From NCBI GenBank assembly GCA_022041995.1, contig CP074381.1, positions 3,224,001 to 3,288,000 of the forward strand: a stretch of 64,000 nucleotides of DNA, read 5' to 3'. Below the pieces are notes generated by a model, which worked only from the letters and a program-made list of their open reading frames with translations, was not told where the DNA came from and did no database searches. This document shows, piece by piece, positions 27,264-37,510 of the stretch (positions within the stretch are counted from its first letter, which is position 1; the number at the start of each line of letters is the position of its first letter). The DNA comes from Cupriavidus necator. GTDB lineage: Bacteria > Pseudomonadota > Gammaproteobacteria > Burkholderiales > Burkholderiaceae. Both the position numbers and the translations under genes were made by a program.

Positions 27264-28316
27264 ATTGCTTCGCCACCCAGTTCTGATACTCGCCAGACAG
27301 GACGTCCTGAACCCACGCCTGATGGTCGAGATACCACTGCACCGTTTTCCTCAATCCGGACTCGAAGGTCTCGGCCGGCTTCCAGCCCAGCTCTCGCTCC
27401 AGCTTGCGGGCGTCGATCGCATAGCGGCGGTCGTGGCCGGGGCGGTCCTTGACGAAGGTGATCTGGTCGCGGTACGAGCCGGTGGCCTTGGGGCGCAGTT
27501 CGTCCAGCAGGTCGCACAAGGTATGCACGACATCGACATTGGTCTTCTCGTTCCAGCCGCCAACGTTATAGGTCTCGCCGAGACGCCCCGAGCCAGCACT
27601 TCCCGAATCGCCGAGCAGTGATCCCGCACGTACAGCCAGTCACGCACGTTCTGCCCGTCGCCATAGATCGGCAGCGGCTTGCCAGCCAGCGCGTTGGCGA
27701 TGACCAGCGGAATCAGCTTTTCCGGGAAATGGTACGGACCGTAGTTGTTTGAACAGTTCGTCGTCAGGACCGGCAGGCCGTAGGTATGGTGGTAGGCCCG
27801 GACCAGGTGGTCGGAGGCGGCCTTGGATGCAGAGTATGGGCTGTTCGGCGCGTACGGCGTGGTTTCGGAGAATTGCGGATCGGTTTCGCTCAGCGAGCCG
27901 AACACTTCGTCCGTGGAAACGTGTAGAAAGCGGAATGCCGATTTGGCGGGCTCTTCCAGGCCACCCCAATACGCGCGGGCCGCTTCCAGCAGCGTGAAGG
28001 TGCCTACGATATTCGTCTCGATGAATTCAGCCGGACCGTGGATGGATCGATCCACGTGGCTTTCCGCGGCAAAGTGCACGACGGCGCGCGGTTTGTAGGT
28101 GGCGAAGAGCTTGTCCAGGGCGGCACGGTCGCAGATGTCTGTTTGCGAGAACACATGGCGCGGATCGTCTTCCACCGACGCTAGAGTCTTCCGATTGCCC
28201 GCATAGGTGAGCTTGTCGACGTTGACGACCCCATCCGCCGATTTATCACCCAGCCATGCCAGAACGAAATTGGCGCCAATGAATCCAGCGCCGCCAGTGA
28301 CCAAAATATGCGACAA
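27253..28316 (-). CDS. rfbB: dTDP-glucose 4,6-dehydratase, frameshifted as read
   Basis: Converts dTDP-glucose to the 4-keto-6-deoxy sugar. Seen: [45 protein letters not shown] with the Thr-Asp-Glu catalytic set, [20 protein letters not shown] with YxxxK, and [18 protein letters not shown]. The text then leaves frame; the C-terminus ([48 protein letters not shown]) is in another frame. One base added to the C-run 27586-27589 gives [13 protein letters not shown] and a 354-aa protein of standard length. First gene of rfbBDAC; promoters should lie in the 232-nt gap to apaH. Confidence 0.93.
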
Positions 28317-28548
28317 AACTTGCTCCTTGCCTCGATATGTTTCGATGGCCCGGCAAAAGCCGAGCGCCCACCTTGTCCTCTTTCTGGACGGCGGGGCGTT
28401 AAGTGCCTGCAGAAGTGGCGGTATTCTATCCGACGGATTGCTCTAGCCCACGTCCCCTCCCCCTCTTTTTGTAGCCTCATGTAACCATGCCACGGTATAT
28501 CGGTCACAAAACTACAAATAGAAGCGAAATAGTTTTCCTCCGGTTCTG

Positions 28549-29396
28549 ATGCCCAACAATAAAGTTACTTTTTCGACACTCCATGCCGTCGGCGACTTAC
28601 AAGGTTGCGCGGCCTCGCTGGACACCCTACTGGGCGAATTGCCGGCACAGCCAGCGCTCCGCTTCGTCGGCGACCTGGTCAACCGCGGCCCAGCCTCCCT
28701 CCAAACCCTCCGCGGCATTCATGCCATGGGTAGCCGCACTGAAACCGTCCTCGGCAACCACGACATCCACCTCCTCGCAGTAGCCGCCGGCGTCCGCAAG
28801 AAGGGCAAATCCGACACCCTGGACGACATCCTCACCGCCCCCGACCGTGAGGACTTGCTAACCTGGCTCCGCCACCGCCCCCTCGCCCTGCTGGAAAACA
28901 ACTTCCTCCTGGTCCACGCCGGCGTCCTCCCCAATGGACCGCCACCCAGGTCATCGACCTCGCCCACGAAGTCGAAGACCAACTCCAGGGCCCCAACTGG
29001 CAAGCCTTCCTCGCCGACATCTTCGGCAACGCCGCCGACCGCTGGCACGACGGCCTGCGCGGCATCGAACGCCACCGGGTGGTGGTCAATGCCCTCACCC
29101 GGCTGCGCTACTGCACTGTCGATGGCGTGATGGACTTCAAGACCAAGGAAGGCCTGGGCCAGGCGCCGGATGGGTTCATGCCGTGGTTCGACGTGCCGGG
29201 GCGGCGTACCGAGGATGTGACGGTGGTATGCGGCCATTGGTCGACGCTGGGCCTGGTCATGCGGCCAAACCTGATGGCGCTGGATACGGGCTGCGTCTGG
29301 GGTGGCAAGCTGACGGCGGCCCGGATGGCACAGAATCCTGCCGAACGGACCGTCGTTCAGGTTGATTGCCCGCAATATTGTGACCCGCTCGCCTGA
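28549..29396 (+). CDS. apaH: Symmetrical diadenosine tetraphosphatase, frameshifted as read
   Basis: Hydrolyses Ap4A to two ADP; calcineurin-type metallophosphatase. Seen: [52 protein letters not shown] and [10 protein letters not shown] in the first frame, then [35 protein letters not shown] and [16 protein letters not shown] in the second. One C added to the run 28929-28932 gives [19 protein letters not shown] and 282 aa, the usual ApaH length. Monocistronic-looking, divergent from rfbB and convergent with the acyltransferase gene. Confidence 0.92.
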
Positions 29397-29431
29397 CTGG
29401 CAATCCCGCGTTGGCAGGGACGACAGGATGG

Positions 29432-30265
29432 CTAGCTGATGGCAGCGGAGGCTGGCTCGGGCACGCCGCCGGGCTCGACGGGGTGATTCAGCCGTCGGGC
29501 CGCAGCGGCAGCGTGTTCCGGCGCGCCCTGGCTGAGGTGGGAGACCACCTCCCTGGCGGAGTTTGCCAGCTCGCGGCGGTCACCCGAGGCCGACGCCAGC
29601 GCGGGCCCGATCACCAGCCTGGCCTTGATCCGGGGTGCACGCAAGACCGCTTCCAGTGACTGCAGCAATGTGGTCTCGCCGATGTAGGCAGCGGCAAGCG
29701 TTGGTTGACCGGTAGCGGCATCGAGGTAGTTCAGCCCCAGGGGCTGCACGGGCAACCCGCCAGAAATCGGCGCCTGCATCAGGTTGGCGTGGAATGGCAG
29801 CACCTCGGCGCCGTCGGTCGTGGTGCCTTCCGGGAACACGCCGACCAGATCCCCTTGCAGCATCACATCCGTAATGTCATGCAGCACCCGATGCGCATCC
29901 CGCTTGCGCCCGCGCTCGATAAAGATGGTGCCGGTCTTCTCGCACAGCCAGCCGACCAGCGGCCAGCTGCGGATTTCCGATTTGGCGACAAAGCGCACCG
30001 GCTGCCAACTGTGGATGACATAAATATCCAGCCACGAGATATGGTTGGACACGACCAGCGCGCCATGGCGGCCGGCGCCGTGCGACGGGGCGCCGGTGGC
30101 GTCAACCACGTCCACGTCTACGCCGCAAATGCGCAACAGGCGCCGTGACCAGCGCCGGATATGCCATTCGCGCGTGCGCACGCCCAGCCACGGGAACAGC
30201 AAGGCGCAGGTCACCAGCCCGCGCAGCAGGTGCAATACCAGCGCGGTCTTGCGCAGCCAGATCAT
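29432..30265 (-). CDS. PlsC-family 1-acyl-sn-glycerol-3-phosphate acyltransferase
   Basis: 277-aa membrane acyltransferase. N-terminal hydrophobic anchor (VLHLLRGLVTCALLFPWLGV), then SNHISWLDIYVI with the H-x4-D catalytic motif, the acceptor-binding FVAKSEIRSWPLVGWL, and FPEGTTTDGAEVLPFHANLM. These define the PlsC/LPLAT superfamily, which acylates lysophosphatidate or related lipids. The C-terminal 35 or so residues are Ala/Pro-rich and variable. ATG 30265 forms an ATGA overlap with pyrC', so it is the last gene of the yqgE-yqgF-pyrR-pyrB-pyrC'-plsC run. Whether this is the main PlsC or a paralogue cannot be told. Confidence 0.88.
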   Translation of the reverse strand: MIWLRKTALVLHLLRGLVTCALLFPWLGVRTREWHIRRWSRRLLRICGVDVDVVDATGAPSHGAGRHGALVVSNHISWLDIYVIHSWQPVRFVAKSEIRSWPLVGWLCEKTGTIFIERGRKRDAHRVLHDITDVMLQGDLVGVFPEGTTTDGAEVLPFHANLMQAPISGGLPVQPLGLNYLDAATGQPTLAAAYIGETTLLQSLEAVLRAPRIKARLVIGPALASASGDRRELANSAREVVSHLSQGAPEHAAAAARRLNHPVEPGGVPEPASAAIS

Positions 30266-31611
30266 GCGTGGGCGTGGTTTCCGTACACGACTTGCCCGCC
30301 GACCAGGGTCATGCGGACCTTGCCTTCCATCTCGTAGCCGAGCCACGGCGAGTTCTTGCCCTGGCTCTTGATGGAGCGGCGGTCGACCTTCCAGACCTGT
30401 TTGGGATCGAACACGCACACGTCGGCGGCGCTGCCGACGGCCAGGTTGCCGGCCTTCAGGCCGATCACGCGGGCGGGCTCGGCGGTGATGCGGGCCAGTG
30501 CCTGGGCCAGCGGGACCTTGTGCTCGGCGGCCCAGCGCAGGGTCAGCGGCAGCAGCAGTTCCAGGCCGGTTGCGCCTGGCGATGCCTCGGCGAACGGCAG
30601 CAGCTTCTCGTCGTCGTCGACCGGGGTGTGGTCCGAGCACAGGGCGTCGATGGTGCCGTCGGCCAGCGCGGCGACGATGGCATCGCGGTCGCGCGGGCTG
30701 CGCAGCGGCGGCGAGAAGCGCATCTGCGAGTTGAAGTAGCCGATATCCATGTCGGTCAGCGAGACATGGTGGATATTGACGTCGCAGGTCACGGCCAGGC
30801 CTTCGCGCTTGGCCTGGCGCACCAGTTCCAGGCCGGCGGCGGACGACAGGCGGCACAGGTGCACGCGCGCGCCGGTGCTGCGCATCAGTTCAAAGATGGT
30901 GTGCAGGCGTACGGTCTCGGCGATCACGGAGACGCCGGACAGGCCCAGGCGCGAAGCCACGGCGCCGCTGGCGGCGACGCCGCCGCCCAGGAACGGGTCT
31001 TCCGGGCGCAGCCAGACGGTGAAGCCGAAGGTCTGTGCGTACTGCAGCGCGCGCAGCAGCACTTGGGTGTTCTGCACCGGAGCCTCGGCCTGGCTGAAGC
31101 CGACGCAGCCGGCTTCGGTCAGCTGGTTCATCTCGGTCAGGGTCTCGCCCTTGAGGCCCAGCGTCAGCGCGCCCAGCGGGTACACGTGGGTCTGGTTCAG
31201 GGTGCGGGCGCGGAACTTCAGCATTTCCACCAGGCCCGGCTCATCGAGTACCGGATCGGTATCGGGCGGGCACACCAGGCTGGTCACGCCGCCGGCAGTG
31301 GCGGCGGCCACTTCGGATTCGAGCGTGGCCTTGTATTCGTAGCCGGGCTCGCGCAGGCGCGCGGAGAGGTCGACCAGGCCGGGGCACACGATCAGGCCGC
31401 TGGCATCGATGGTCTTGTTGGCGGTGAAGTCCGCCGGGGCGCTGCCCACGCCGACGATCTTGCCGGCGGCGATGTAGAGGTCCTGCGCGGCGTCGGTGTT
31501 GCTGGCCGGGTCGATCAGGCGGCCGCCCTTGATGTGAATCTTCATAGCTTGGCTTGTCGTGTCGCTTGGCTGGTTCGGTGTGTTCTGGCTCGTGTCGCTC
31601 GGCCGCGTCAT
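30262..31611 (-). CDS. pyrX: Dihydroorotase-like protein PyrC' (metal ligands missing, probably non-catalytic)
   Basis: 449-aa amidohydrolase-fold protein aligned with type I dihydroorotase: [105 protein letters not shown]. Active enzymes have HxH where this has SAR in [10 protein letters not shown], so two zinc ligands are absent. This matches PyrC' of Pseudomonas-type aspartate transcarbamoylase, a structural partner of PyrB without dihydroorotase activity. Overlaps pyrB by 4 nt (ATGA at 31608-31611). An internal ATG at 31545 (MKIHIKGG) is an alternative start nearer the conserved fold. Confidence 0.88.
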   Translation of the reverse strand: MTRPSDTSQNTPNQPSDTTSQAMKIHIKGGRLIDPASNTDAAQDLYIAAGKIVGVGSAPADFTANKTIDASGLIVCPGLVDLSARLREPGYEYKATLESEVAAATAGGVTSLVCPPDTDPVLDEPGLVEMLKFRARTLNQTHVYPLGALTLGLKGETLTEMNQLTEAGCVGFSQAEAPVQNTQVLLRALQYAQTFGFTVWLRPEDPFLGGGVAASGAVASRLGLSGVSVIAETVRLHTIFELMRSTGARVHLCRLSSAAGLELVRQAKREGLAVTCDVNIHHVSLTDMDIGYFNSQMRFSPPLRSPRDRDAIVAALADGTIDALCSDHTPVDDDEKLLPFAEASPGATGLELLLPLTLRWAAEHKVPLAQALARITAEPARVIGLKAGNLAVGSAADVCVFDPKQVWKVDRRSIKSQGKNSPWLGYEMEGKVRMTLVGGQVVYGNHAHA

Positions 31612-32582
31612 TCGTCGCTGTTCCCGGCCACGATGCCCATCACCGCCATGCGCACGGCGATGCCGAAGGTCACCTGGTTCAGGATCACGGACTGCGGGCC
31701 GTCGGCCACGGCGGAGTCGATCTCCACGCCGCGGTTCATGGGGCCCGGGTGCATCACGATGGCGTCGCGATTGGCCAGTGCCAGGCGCTCCGGCGTGAGG
31801 CCGTAGGCCTTGAAGTATTCCTGCGCCGACGGCAGCAGCGCGCCGCTCATGCGCTCGTTCTGCAGGCGCAGCATGATGACCACGTCCACGCCCTTCAGGC
31901 CCTCTTCCATGTTGTGGAAAACGCGCACGCCCATCTGCTCCAGCCCCGACGGCAGCAGCGTGCGCGGGCCGATGGCGCGCACTTCGGGCACGCCCAGCGT
32001 GGTCAGCGCGTGGATATCGGAGCGTGCCACGCGCGAGTGCAGGATGTCGCCGACGATGGCCACCGTCAGGTTGGTGAAGTCCTTCTTGAAGTGCCGGATC
32101 GTGTACATGTCCAGCAGGCCTTGCGTCGGGTGCGCATGGCGGCCGTCGCCGGCGTTGATCACGTGCACGTGCGGCGCGACATGTTCGGCGATCAGGTAAG
32201 GTGCGCCCGAGCTGGCATGGCGCACCACGAACATGTCGGCGGACATCGCCGACAGGTTGTTGATGGTGTCCAGCAGCGACTCGCCCTTGCTCGTCGACGA
32301 GGCGTTGATGTTCAGGTTCAGCACGTCCGCCGACAGCCGCTTGGCGGCGATCTCGAAGGTGGTGCGGGTGCGGGTGGAGTTCTCGAAGAACAGGTTGAAC
32401 ACGCTCTTGCCGCGCAGCAGCGGCACCTTCTTGACATCGCGGTCTGAGTCGGACAGCGATACGAACTGGCTGGCGGTGTCGAGGATGTGCGTGATCATGT
32501 CACGCGACAACCCCTCGATCGACAGCAGGTGCTTCAGTTCGCCGTTCTTGGTGAGCTGCGGGTTGCGGAACGTCTTGGTCAT
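31608..32582 (-). CDS. pyrB: Aspartate carbamoyltransferase catalytic subunit
   Basis: Condenses carbamoyl phosphate and aspartate in pyrimidine synthesis. 324 aa from the ATG at 32582 ([10 protein letters not shown]); the frame extends upstream without similarity. Seen: carbamoyl-phosphate loop [51 protein letters not shown], and the aspartate-binding MLRLQNERM, plus [12 protein letters not shown]. It is followed by the dead dihydroorotase homologue, with which it should form a dodecameric class A complex. No PyrI regulatory gene is present, as expected for that class. Confidence 0.96.
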   Translation of the reverse strand: MTKTFRNPQLTKNGELKHLLSIEGLSRDMITHILDTASQFVSLSDSDRDVKKVPLLRGKSVFNLFFENSTRTRTTFEIAAKRLSADVLNLNINASSTSKGESLLDTINNLSAMSADMFVVRHASSGAPYLIAEHVAPHVHVINAGDGRHAHPTQGLLDMYTIRHFKKDFTNLTVAIVGDILHSRVARSDIHALTTLGVPEVRAIGPRTLLPSGLEQMGVRVFHNMEEGLKGVDVVIMLRLQNERMSGALLPSAQEYFKAYGLTPERLALANRDAIVMHPGPMNRGVEIDSAVADGPQSVILNQVTFGIAVRMAVMGIVAGNSDE

Positions 32583-32673
32583 GGCTGGTCGGGCGCGGGC
32601 AAAAAACGGGGGTGGTCTGGTCTCGGAGCTGGGGGTCAGGCGCGCACGGCGCGCCTGGGGCATTCGGGCTGGT

Positions 32674-33210
32674 TCAGCCGGTGGCGGAATCGGTAGGTTC
32701 GGTCGAAAAGGCGAATTGTGCGCTGGCGCCCTCGCCCTGGCGCGACAGCACCAGCGTGGTGCCGGGCGGCAGCGCCATCTCGGCGGCAGTCAGGTCGGCG
32801 GCAATGGGCAGCTGGCGCCCGCCGCGGTCGACCAGCACGCCCAGCGCCACGCGCGCGGGGCGGCCGTAGTCGAACAGCTCGTTGACGGCGGCACGGATGG
32901 TGCGGCCCGTGGCCAGCACATCATCGATCAGCAGGATGTTGCGGTCCTCCACCGCAAACGGCAGCGTGGTCGGCTGGGCCTGGCTGTGCAGGCCCTTCTT
33001 GGCATAGTCGTCGCGATGGAAGGCAACGTTGATCACGCCATGCTCGGGCAGCTTCAGGTCAGCGGCCAGCCGCGCGGCGATCCACGCGCCGCCGGAATGG
33101 ATGCCAGCCACCGACCAGAGCGCGCGCTCGGCCTCGGGGATCAACGCCCGGGCCTGGTCCAGCAGCTTGCGGTACAGCGACTCGGCGTCGGGAACGGAAA
33201 TCTGCGTCAT
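32674..33210 (-). CDS. pyrR: Bifunctional pyr regulator / uracil phosphoribosyltransferase
   Basis: 178-aa PRTase-fold protein. Seen: the PRPP-binding motif [34 protein letters not shown], and [21 protein letters not shown]. PyrR in Gram-positives binds pyr mRNA to attenuate transcription; in Gram-negatives its regulatory role is less defined. ATGA overlap with yqgF fixes the start. There are 91 nt between its stop and the pyrB start, where I saw no clear anti-terminator hairpin pair. Operon position ahead of pyrB supports a link to pyrimidine control. Confidence 0.93.
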   Translation of the reverse strand: MTQISVPDAESLYRKLLDQARALIPEAERALWSVAGIHSGGAWIAARLAADLKLPEHGVINVAFHRDDYAKKGLHSQAQPTTLPFAVEDRNILLIDDVLATGRTIRAAVNELFDYGRPARVALGVLVDRGGRQLPIAADLTAAEMALPPGTTLVLSRQGEGASAQFAFSTEPTDSATG

Positions 33211-33632
33211 AGCGGGAATTGGTCGAAATACTGTTGCAGGATGATGCGGGCGGCCTCGGCATCGAGCTCGCCGCGGCGGGCGCCGGCCATCGACGCGGCG
33301 CGCGAGGTATAGCGCTCGTCCACCCACTCCACCGGCAGGCCGAAGCGGCCATTGAGCTGGTTGCCGAAGCGCCGCGCCAGCTTCATCGAGGGCTGCTCGC
33401 CCCCTTCGGGGTTGACCGGCATGCCGACGATCAGCTGCACCGGGTTCCACTCGTGGATGAGCGCCGCCACGGCCTCAAAGCGGCCTTCCACGGTGATATT
33501 GGGGAGGATGGTCAGCGCACGCGCCTCGCGCGTGATGAAGTTGCCCAGCGCGACGCCGATCTTTTTTTCGCCGTAGTCGAATGCCAGGACCGTGCCGTCG
33601 CGGGGCAGTTCACGCCCCACGGCATCAGGCAT
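33207..33632 (-). CDS. ruvX: Putative pre-16S rRNA nuclease (YqgF/RuvX)
   Basis: 141-aa RNase H-fold protein implicated in 16S rRNA 5' end maturation. Seen: [17 protein letters not shown] with the first catalytic Asp, [16 protein letters not shown], and [13 protein letters not shown] followed by [18 protein letters not shown] 33632 ([10 protein letters not shown]) overlaps the yqgE stop by 8 nt. Conserved yqgE-yqgF-pyrR-pyrB order. Confidence 0.94.
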   Translation of the reverse strand: MPDAVGRELPRDGTVLAFDYGEKKIGVALGNFITREARALTILPNITVEGRFEAVAALIHEWNPVQLIVGMPVNPEGGEQPSMKLARRFGNQLNGRFGLPVEWVDERYTSRAASMAGARRGELDAEAARIILQQYFDQFPL

Positions 33633-34197
33633 GCCCGGCCTCGCCCGACAGCATGGTGAAGTCAATGCCCAGCAGCCGGATGGCGGCGGCAAAGCGCTCG
33701 TCGGGCGGCACGCTGAAAATGATCTCGGGGTCGGCCTGGACCGTCAGCCAGCCGTTGCGGCTGAGTTCTTCCTCCAGTTGGCCGGCACCCCAGCCGGAGT
33801 AACCCAGCGTCAGCAGGAAGCGGTGCGGGCCGCTGCCGTTGGCCACGGCCTCCAGCACGTCCTTGGAGGTGGTCATCTCCAGCCCGCCCGGCACGGCCAG
33901 CGACGAGACATAGACGCCCACCGGGTCGTGCAGCACGAAGCCGCGCTCGGTCTGCACCGGGCCGCCGAAGTAGACCGGCTGGTGCGCGACTGGCTGGATT
34001 TCAAGCTTGAGGTCGATCTTGTCGAACAGCGTGGCCATGTCGATGTCGATGGGCCGGTTGATCACCAGCCCGAGCGCGCCACGCTCATTGTGTTCGCAGA
34101 TATAGACGACGGAACCCGAAAAAGTCGGATCGGCCATGCCAGGCATGGCAATCAGGAACTGATTGGTCAGATTGATGGGTGCTTCGGGCTTCGCCAT
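33625..34197 (-). CDS. yqgE: YqgE/AlgH family protein
   Basis: 190-aa DUF179 protein. Seen: [56 protein letters not shown] and [18 protein letters not shown]. AlgH was named for an effect on alginate transcription in Pseudomonas, but the biochemical function is unknown. ATG 34197 ([10 protein letters not shown]) gives the usual length. First gene of the pyrimidine run; its promoter should lie in the 102 nt before rsuA's stop. Confidence 0.93.
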   Translation of the reverse strand: MAKPEAPINLTNQFLIAMPGMADPTFSGSVVYICEHNERGALGLVINRPIDIDMATLFDKIDLKLEIQPVAHQPVYFGGPVQTERGFVLHDPVGVYVSSLAVPGGLEMTTSKDVLEAVANGSGPHRFLLTLGYSGWGAGQLEEELSRNGWLTVQADPEIIFSVPPDERFAAAIRLLGIDFTMLSGEAGHA

Positions 34198-34299
34198 GCC
34201 TTGCATTTTATCAAATCGCCGGGGGTCTTCCGGAAAAGATTGGCGGGCGTTGCAGTGCAGCAATGAGCGCCCGGCCACGCTCTGGAGCTGTCATTTGGC

Positions 34300-35007
34300 T
34301 CAATCCTTGCCGGTCAGCGCGGCCAGCTCTTGCGCCGTCAGCCAGCGCCAATCGCCTTCGGCCAGGGCCGGATCGAGCTGCAGGCCGCCAATGGCGCTGC
34401 GATGCAGCGCGCTGACATGGTTGCCGGCAGCCGCCACCATGCGCTTGACCTGATGGTACTTGCCTTGCACCAGGCTCAGCCGCAGGCTGCGTTCGCCGGT
34501 GATCTCACAAGCTTCTGCCGCGATCGGTGCCGGTTCGTCGAGCAGCTGCACGCCACTGCACAGCGCTTCGGCCTGCTCCGGCGTGACCGGCTCGGCGGTC
34601 GTCACTTCATAGATCTTGGGTACCTTGCGCTTGGGCGAGGTCTGGGCATGGATGAACTGGCCATCGTCGGTCAGCAGCAGCAGCCCGGTGGTGTCGTGGT
34701 CCAGCCGCCCCACGGCCTGCACCTCGCGCTGGCGCAGCGGCACCGGCAGCAGGTTGTAGACGCTGGGATGATGGCGCGGGCGCTGCGAGCACTCGTAGCC
34801 GGTGGGCTTGTTCAGCATCAGGTAGGCCTTGGTGCAGGCCAGCCATTCCTCGCCGTCGACAGTGAGCTGTAGGCCGTCGACTTCAAACTGCGCGCGCGGG
34901 TCTTCGCACAGTTCGCCGTTGACCTCGACCAGCCCGGCGGCGATCAGGTCGCCGCAGTACCGGCGCGTCCCGAAGCCCTGGGATTGGAGGATGCGGTCGA
35001 GAGTCAT
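34300..35007 (-). CDS. rsuA: 16S rRNA pseudouridine(516) synthase
   Basis: 235 aa. N-terminal S4-like RNA-binding segment (LDRILQSQGFGTRRYCGDLI, GLVEVNG), then the catalytic domain with YLMLNKPTGYECS, VGRLDHDTTGLLLLTDDG carrying the catalytic Asp, KIYEVTT and VQGKYHQVKRMVAAAGNHV. It fits RsuA (pseudouridine 516 of 16S rRNA) better than RluB/E because of length and the compact S4 region. ATG 35007 (MTLDRIL) chosen; the upstream extension lacks similarity. Confidence 0.88.
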   Translation of the reverse strand: MTLDRILQSQGFGTRRYCGDLIAAGLVEVNGELCEDPRAQFEVDGLQLTVDGEEWLACTKAYLMLNKPTGYECSQRPRHHPSVYNLLPVPLRQREVQAVGRLDHDTTGLLLLTDDGQFIHAQTSPKRKVPKIYEVTTAEPVTPEQAEALCSGVQLLDEPAPIAAEACEITGERSLRLSLVQGKYHQVKRMVAAAGNHVSALHRSAIGGLQLDPALAEGDWRWLTAQELAALTGKD

Positions 35008-35080
35008 GGATTGGAAAGTACGTAAGGATGGATGGTGGCTTGGGATGCCAGGCCCCACGGGGTTCTGGACAACCGTTTGT

Positions 35081-35114
35081 GTGCTCCCTCCCCCGCAAGC
35101 GGGAGAGGGAGCAC
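35081..35114. repeat. Palindromic extragenic repeat / possible hem operon terminator
   Basis: GTGCTCCCTC pairs perfectly with GAGGGAGCAC around an inner CCCGC-AA-GCGGG hairpin. It lies between the hemY stop and the rsuA start on the same strand. The GC-rich CTCTCCCGC/GCGGGAGAG core recurs at 42717, marking it as a dispersed repeat. There is no U-run, so terminator activity is only inferred. Confidence 0.65.
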
Positions 35115-35166
35115 ACCGCCAGTGTGCGGGCTTTGTCAGCAGAGGATTCGCCAGCGCCTGAAAACC

Positions 35167-36357
35167 TCACGCCGCCAGCATCGCACTCTCGCGATAGTGC
35201 CGCTGCGCGTCGTCGAGGCGCTCGGTTTCCTCAAAGAGCCGCGCCAGCGCCAGGTGCGTGCGCACGCGCAGGCGGCGCTGCTGGTCGGGCTCGGCATATT
35301 TCAGCGCGCGCTCGAAGCTGGACTGGGCCTTGCCCCACAGCTTCTCGCCCAGGCACAGCACGCCCAGCGTGTAGTAAAGGTCGGCGTCGGCGGGATGCGC
35401 CGCCAGCCATTTCTCGGCCTGCTGGATCTGCGGCAGCGCGTGGCCGGGCACGGCGCAATCGGCATAGCGCAGCACCAGGCGGCTGTCCCAGTTGACCTTG
35501 AGCGCGTCTTCGATGATGCGGCGGGCCTCGTTCTGCCGGCCCAACGCCGCGAAGTAACGCGCCGCGGGTTCGGCGATGCGGGTCGCGCGGCGCTCATCGG
35601 TGGACAGCGAGCGCCAGAATTCGGTCAGCGCGTCGGCGTCATGGCGGCGTTCCTCCAGCATGGCTTCGACGGCCATCTGCTTGAGCCGCAGCGCCAGCAC
35701 CGGATGCAGCGCGTTGCGCTTTTCCAGCGAGCGCGCCAGGCGCAGCACCTCGGTCCAGTTCTTCAGGTGCTGGTGCGCGCGCAGCGCGATGCGCTGCACG
35801 TGGATCTGGCGCGCACCCTGCGACTGCAGCTGGGCGATGGTTTCCAGCGCGCCGTCGGCGTCGCGGGCATCGACCAGCAACTCGGCCATCGACACCAGCC
35901 GCGCCTGCTCGCGCTCGGGGTCCGTGACCTGCGCCATCCAGGCGTCGCGCCGCTCGGTTTCCTGCATCCGGTGCGCGGCGCGGGCGCCGATCAGCGCGGC
36001 GGTCTGGGCCTGGTCGTCCCAGGACTGGGCTTCGCGCGCGGCGCGCTCGGCGCGGGCGAAGCGGCCGGCAAACAGGTTTTCGATCGACTCGCGCAGCGCC
36101 GCCTGTGCCTTGCTCATGCGGCTGCGCTCACGGTAGGCGGCGGCGCGGCGCGGCATGTCGGCCAGATGGCGGATGGTGGACATCACCGTCCACACCACAA
36201 AGAACAGCAACAGCAGCAAGGCCAGCGCCAAGTTCAGCGACAGCTCGACGCGATATGGCGGATAGAACAGCACCACATTGCTGTGGTTGAACTGCGTGAA
36301 CAGGGCCAGCCCGACGGCGCCGCCAAACAGGACCGCAACCCAGAACAGAAGGCGCAT
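35167..36357 (-). CDS. hemY: HemY, haem-biosynthesis-associated TPR membrane protein
   Basis: 396-aa inner-membrane protein. Two N-terminal helices (FWVAVLFGGAVGLALFTQF and LNLALALLLLLFFVVWTVM) flank NVVLFYPPYRVELS, the HemY_N signature; the rest is helical TPR-like repeats (ENLFAGRFARAERAAREAQ, DADLYYTLGVLCLGEKLWGK). This is the proteobacterial HemY, whose exact role in haem synthesis is unsettled; it is not the protoporphyrinogen oxidase of the same name in Bacillus. Only 4 nt separate it from hemX. Last gene of hemCDXY. Confidence 0.92.
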   Translation of the reverse strand: MRLLFWVAVLFGGAVGLALFTQFNHSNVVLFYPPYRVELSLNLALALLLLLFFVVWTVMSTIRHLADMPRRAAAYRERSRMSKAQAALRESIENLFAGRFARAERAAREAQSWDDQAQTAALIGARAAHRMQETERRDAWMAQVTDPEREQARLVSMAELLVDARDADGALETIAQLQSQGARQIHVQRIALRAHQHLKNWTEVLRLARSLEKRNALHPVLALRLKQMAVEAMLEERRHDADALTEFWRSLSTDERRATRIAEPAARYFAALGRQNEARRIIEDALKVNWDSRLVLRYADCAVPGHALPQIQQAEKWLAAHPADADLYYTLGVLCLGEKLWGKAQSSFERALKYAEPDQQRRLRVRTHLALARLFEETERLDDAQRHYRESAMLAA

Positions 36358-36361
36358 GGGC

Positions 36362-37510
36362 TTACTCCTTCTTCAGGGCATGCAGCGCGCCCAGGCTCTC
36401 GGCCATGGTCGGCAACTGCACCGTGACCGCACCGGCCTGCGCCTGCCGCAGCAGCGTCAGCACCCCCTGCACCCGGCGCGACTTGGTATCGAAATAGCGG
36501 CTGATCATCGCCTGCGCGGCGGCCAGGTCATTGCGGAACACGGCTTCGTTGCGCGACAGCAATGCCAGGCGCGCATTGAGCAGGCGCAGCTTGACGTTCT
36601 CGCGCAGGAACCAGCCCTGGTCGCCAGACAGCAGCAGCGCCTCGGCATCATCGACCTTGCGGATGCGAACCACCTGCGCCAGTTCCTCGCGCAGGTAGTC
36701 CCACAGGCGCGTGAACCAGCCCGGGCCCGCGCCGTTGGCGGCGGCCGGCGCGCTGGCACCATTGCCGGCGGCACCCTTGCGGGCGTCGGCTTCGCTGCGC
36801 TCCAGCATGCGCTCGCTGGACAGCAGCGGCAGTGCGTCGACCTGGTTGATGGCCTCGTCCAGCTTGATTGCGGCGCCGGTCAGGTCGGTGTCGGGCACCG
36901 CCTTCATGCGCGCGACGTCGCGCGCAATCGCGCGGCGCAGCAGGTTGTATTGGGGCTTGTCGGCGCGCGCCAGGCGGGCGTCGGCGCTTTGCAGCGCGGC
37001 CAGCGCCACCTGCACGTTGCCGGTCAGCTGCAACTGCTGGCCGGCACTGGTCAGCAGCTGCTGGATCTCGGCGATTTCCCAGTCGTCGCGATTGCGCATC
37101 AGGTCCTGGTAAACCTGTTCCAGCGCCACCTGCTTGTCGCGGGTCTCGCCGACCTGGTTCTCCAGCGCACCGACCTTGGCCTGCAGTTCCTTGACCGTGT
37201 CCTGCGCGTTGCGGGTCAGCACGCGCGACTCCTGCACCAGCGCATCGTTGCTTTGCTGGCGGCGCGCCAGCTCGCCGGTCAGGTGGTCAACGCGCTGCTG
37301 CAGCCACCAGAAGCCGCCGGCCGTCGCCACCACCAGCACGGCGACAAGCACCCACAACGCAGCGGACCGCCGTGTGGCTGCACCGGGAGCACCGGGAGCA
37401 CCGGGAGCACCGGGGGTAGCGGGGCCCGGCGCGGGCGCGGCTTGCGCCGATGCTGCGGAGGCCGCCGTGGGCGGCGGCGTAGCGGAGGAGGACGTGGTTT
37501 CTTGCGTCAC
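36362..37510 (-). CDS. hemX: HemX-like uroporphyrinogen-III C-methyltransferase-family membrane protein
   Basis: 382-aa single-pass membrane protein. Cytoplasmic N-terminal Pro/Ala linker with PGAPGAPGAPGAA, a helix ALWVLVAVLVVATAGGFWWL, then a coiled-coil region (HLTGELARRQQSNDALVQES to GALENQVGETRD) and the HemX domain (NRDDWEIAEIQQLLTSAGQQ, NVQVALAALQSADARLARAD, WFLRENVKLRLLNARLALLS). Despite the database name, methyltransferase residues are absent in this family. GTG 37510 overlaps the hemD stop (GTGA) and is preferred over ATGs inside hemD. Confidence 0.88.
   Translation of the reverse strand: MTQETTSSSATPPPTAASAASAQAAPAPGPATPGAPGAPGAPGAATRRSAALWVLVAVLVVATAGGFWWLQQRVDHLTGELARRQQSNDALVQESRVLTRNAQDTVKELQAKVGALENQVGETRDKQVALEQVYQDLMRNRDDWEIAEIQQLLTSAGQQLQLTGNVQVALAALQSADARLARADKPQYNLLRRAIARDVARMKAVPDTDLTGAAIKLDEAINQVDALPLLSSERMLERSEADARKGAAGNGASAPAAANGAGPGWFTRLWDYLREELAQVVRIRKVDDAEALLLSGDQGWFLRENVKLRLLNARLALLSRNEAVFRNDLAAAQAMISRYFDTKSRRVQGVLTLLRQAQAGAVTVQLPTMAESLGALHALKKE
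37381..37416. repeat. Four 9-bp tandem repeats inside hemX
   Basis: The unit CACCGGGAG is repeated three times, then once more as CACCGGGGG. On the coding strand it encodes the alternating Pro-Gly-Ala linker just before the membrane helix. Being in frame, gain or loss of units only changes linker length. Confidence 0.85.

Noticed and set aside
35081..35114. Possible CRISPR repeat
   Set aside because: Only two distant copies exist in the window and there are no regularly spaced spacers.
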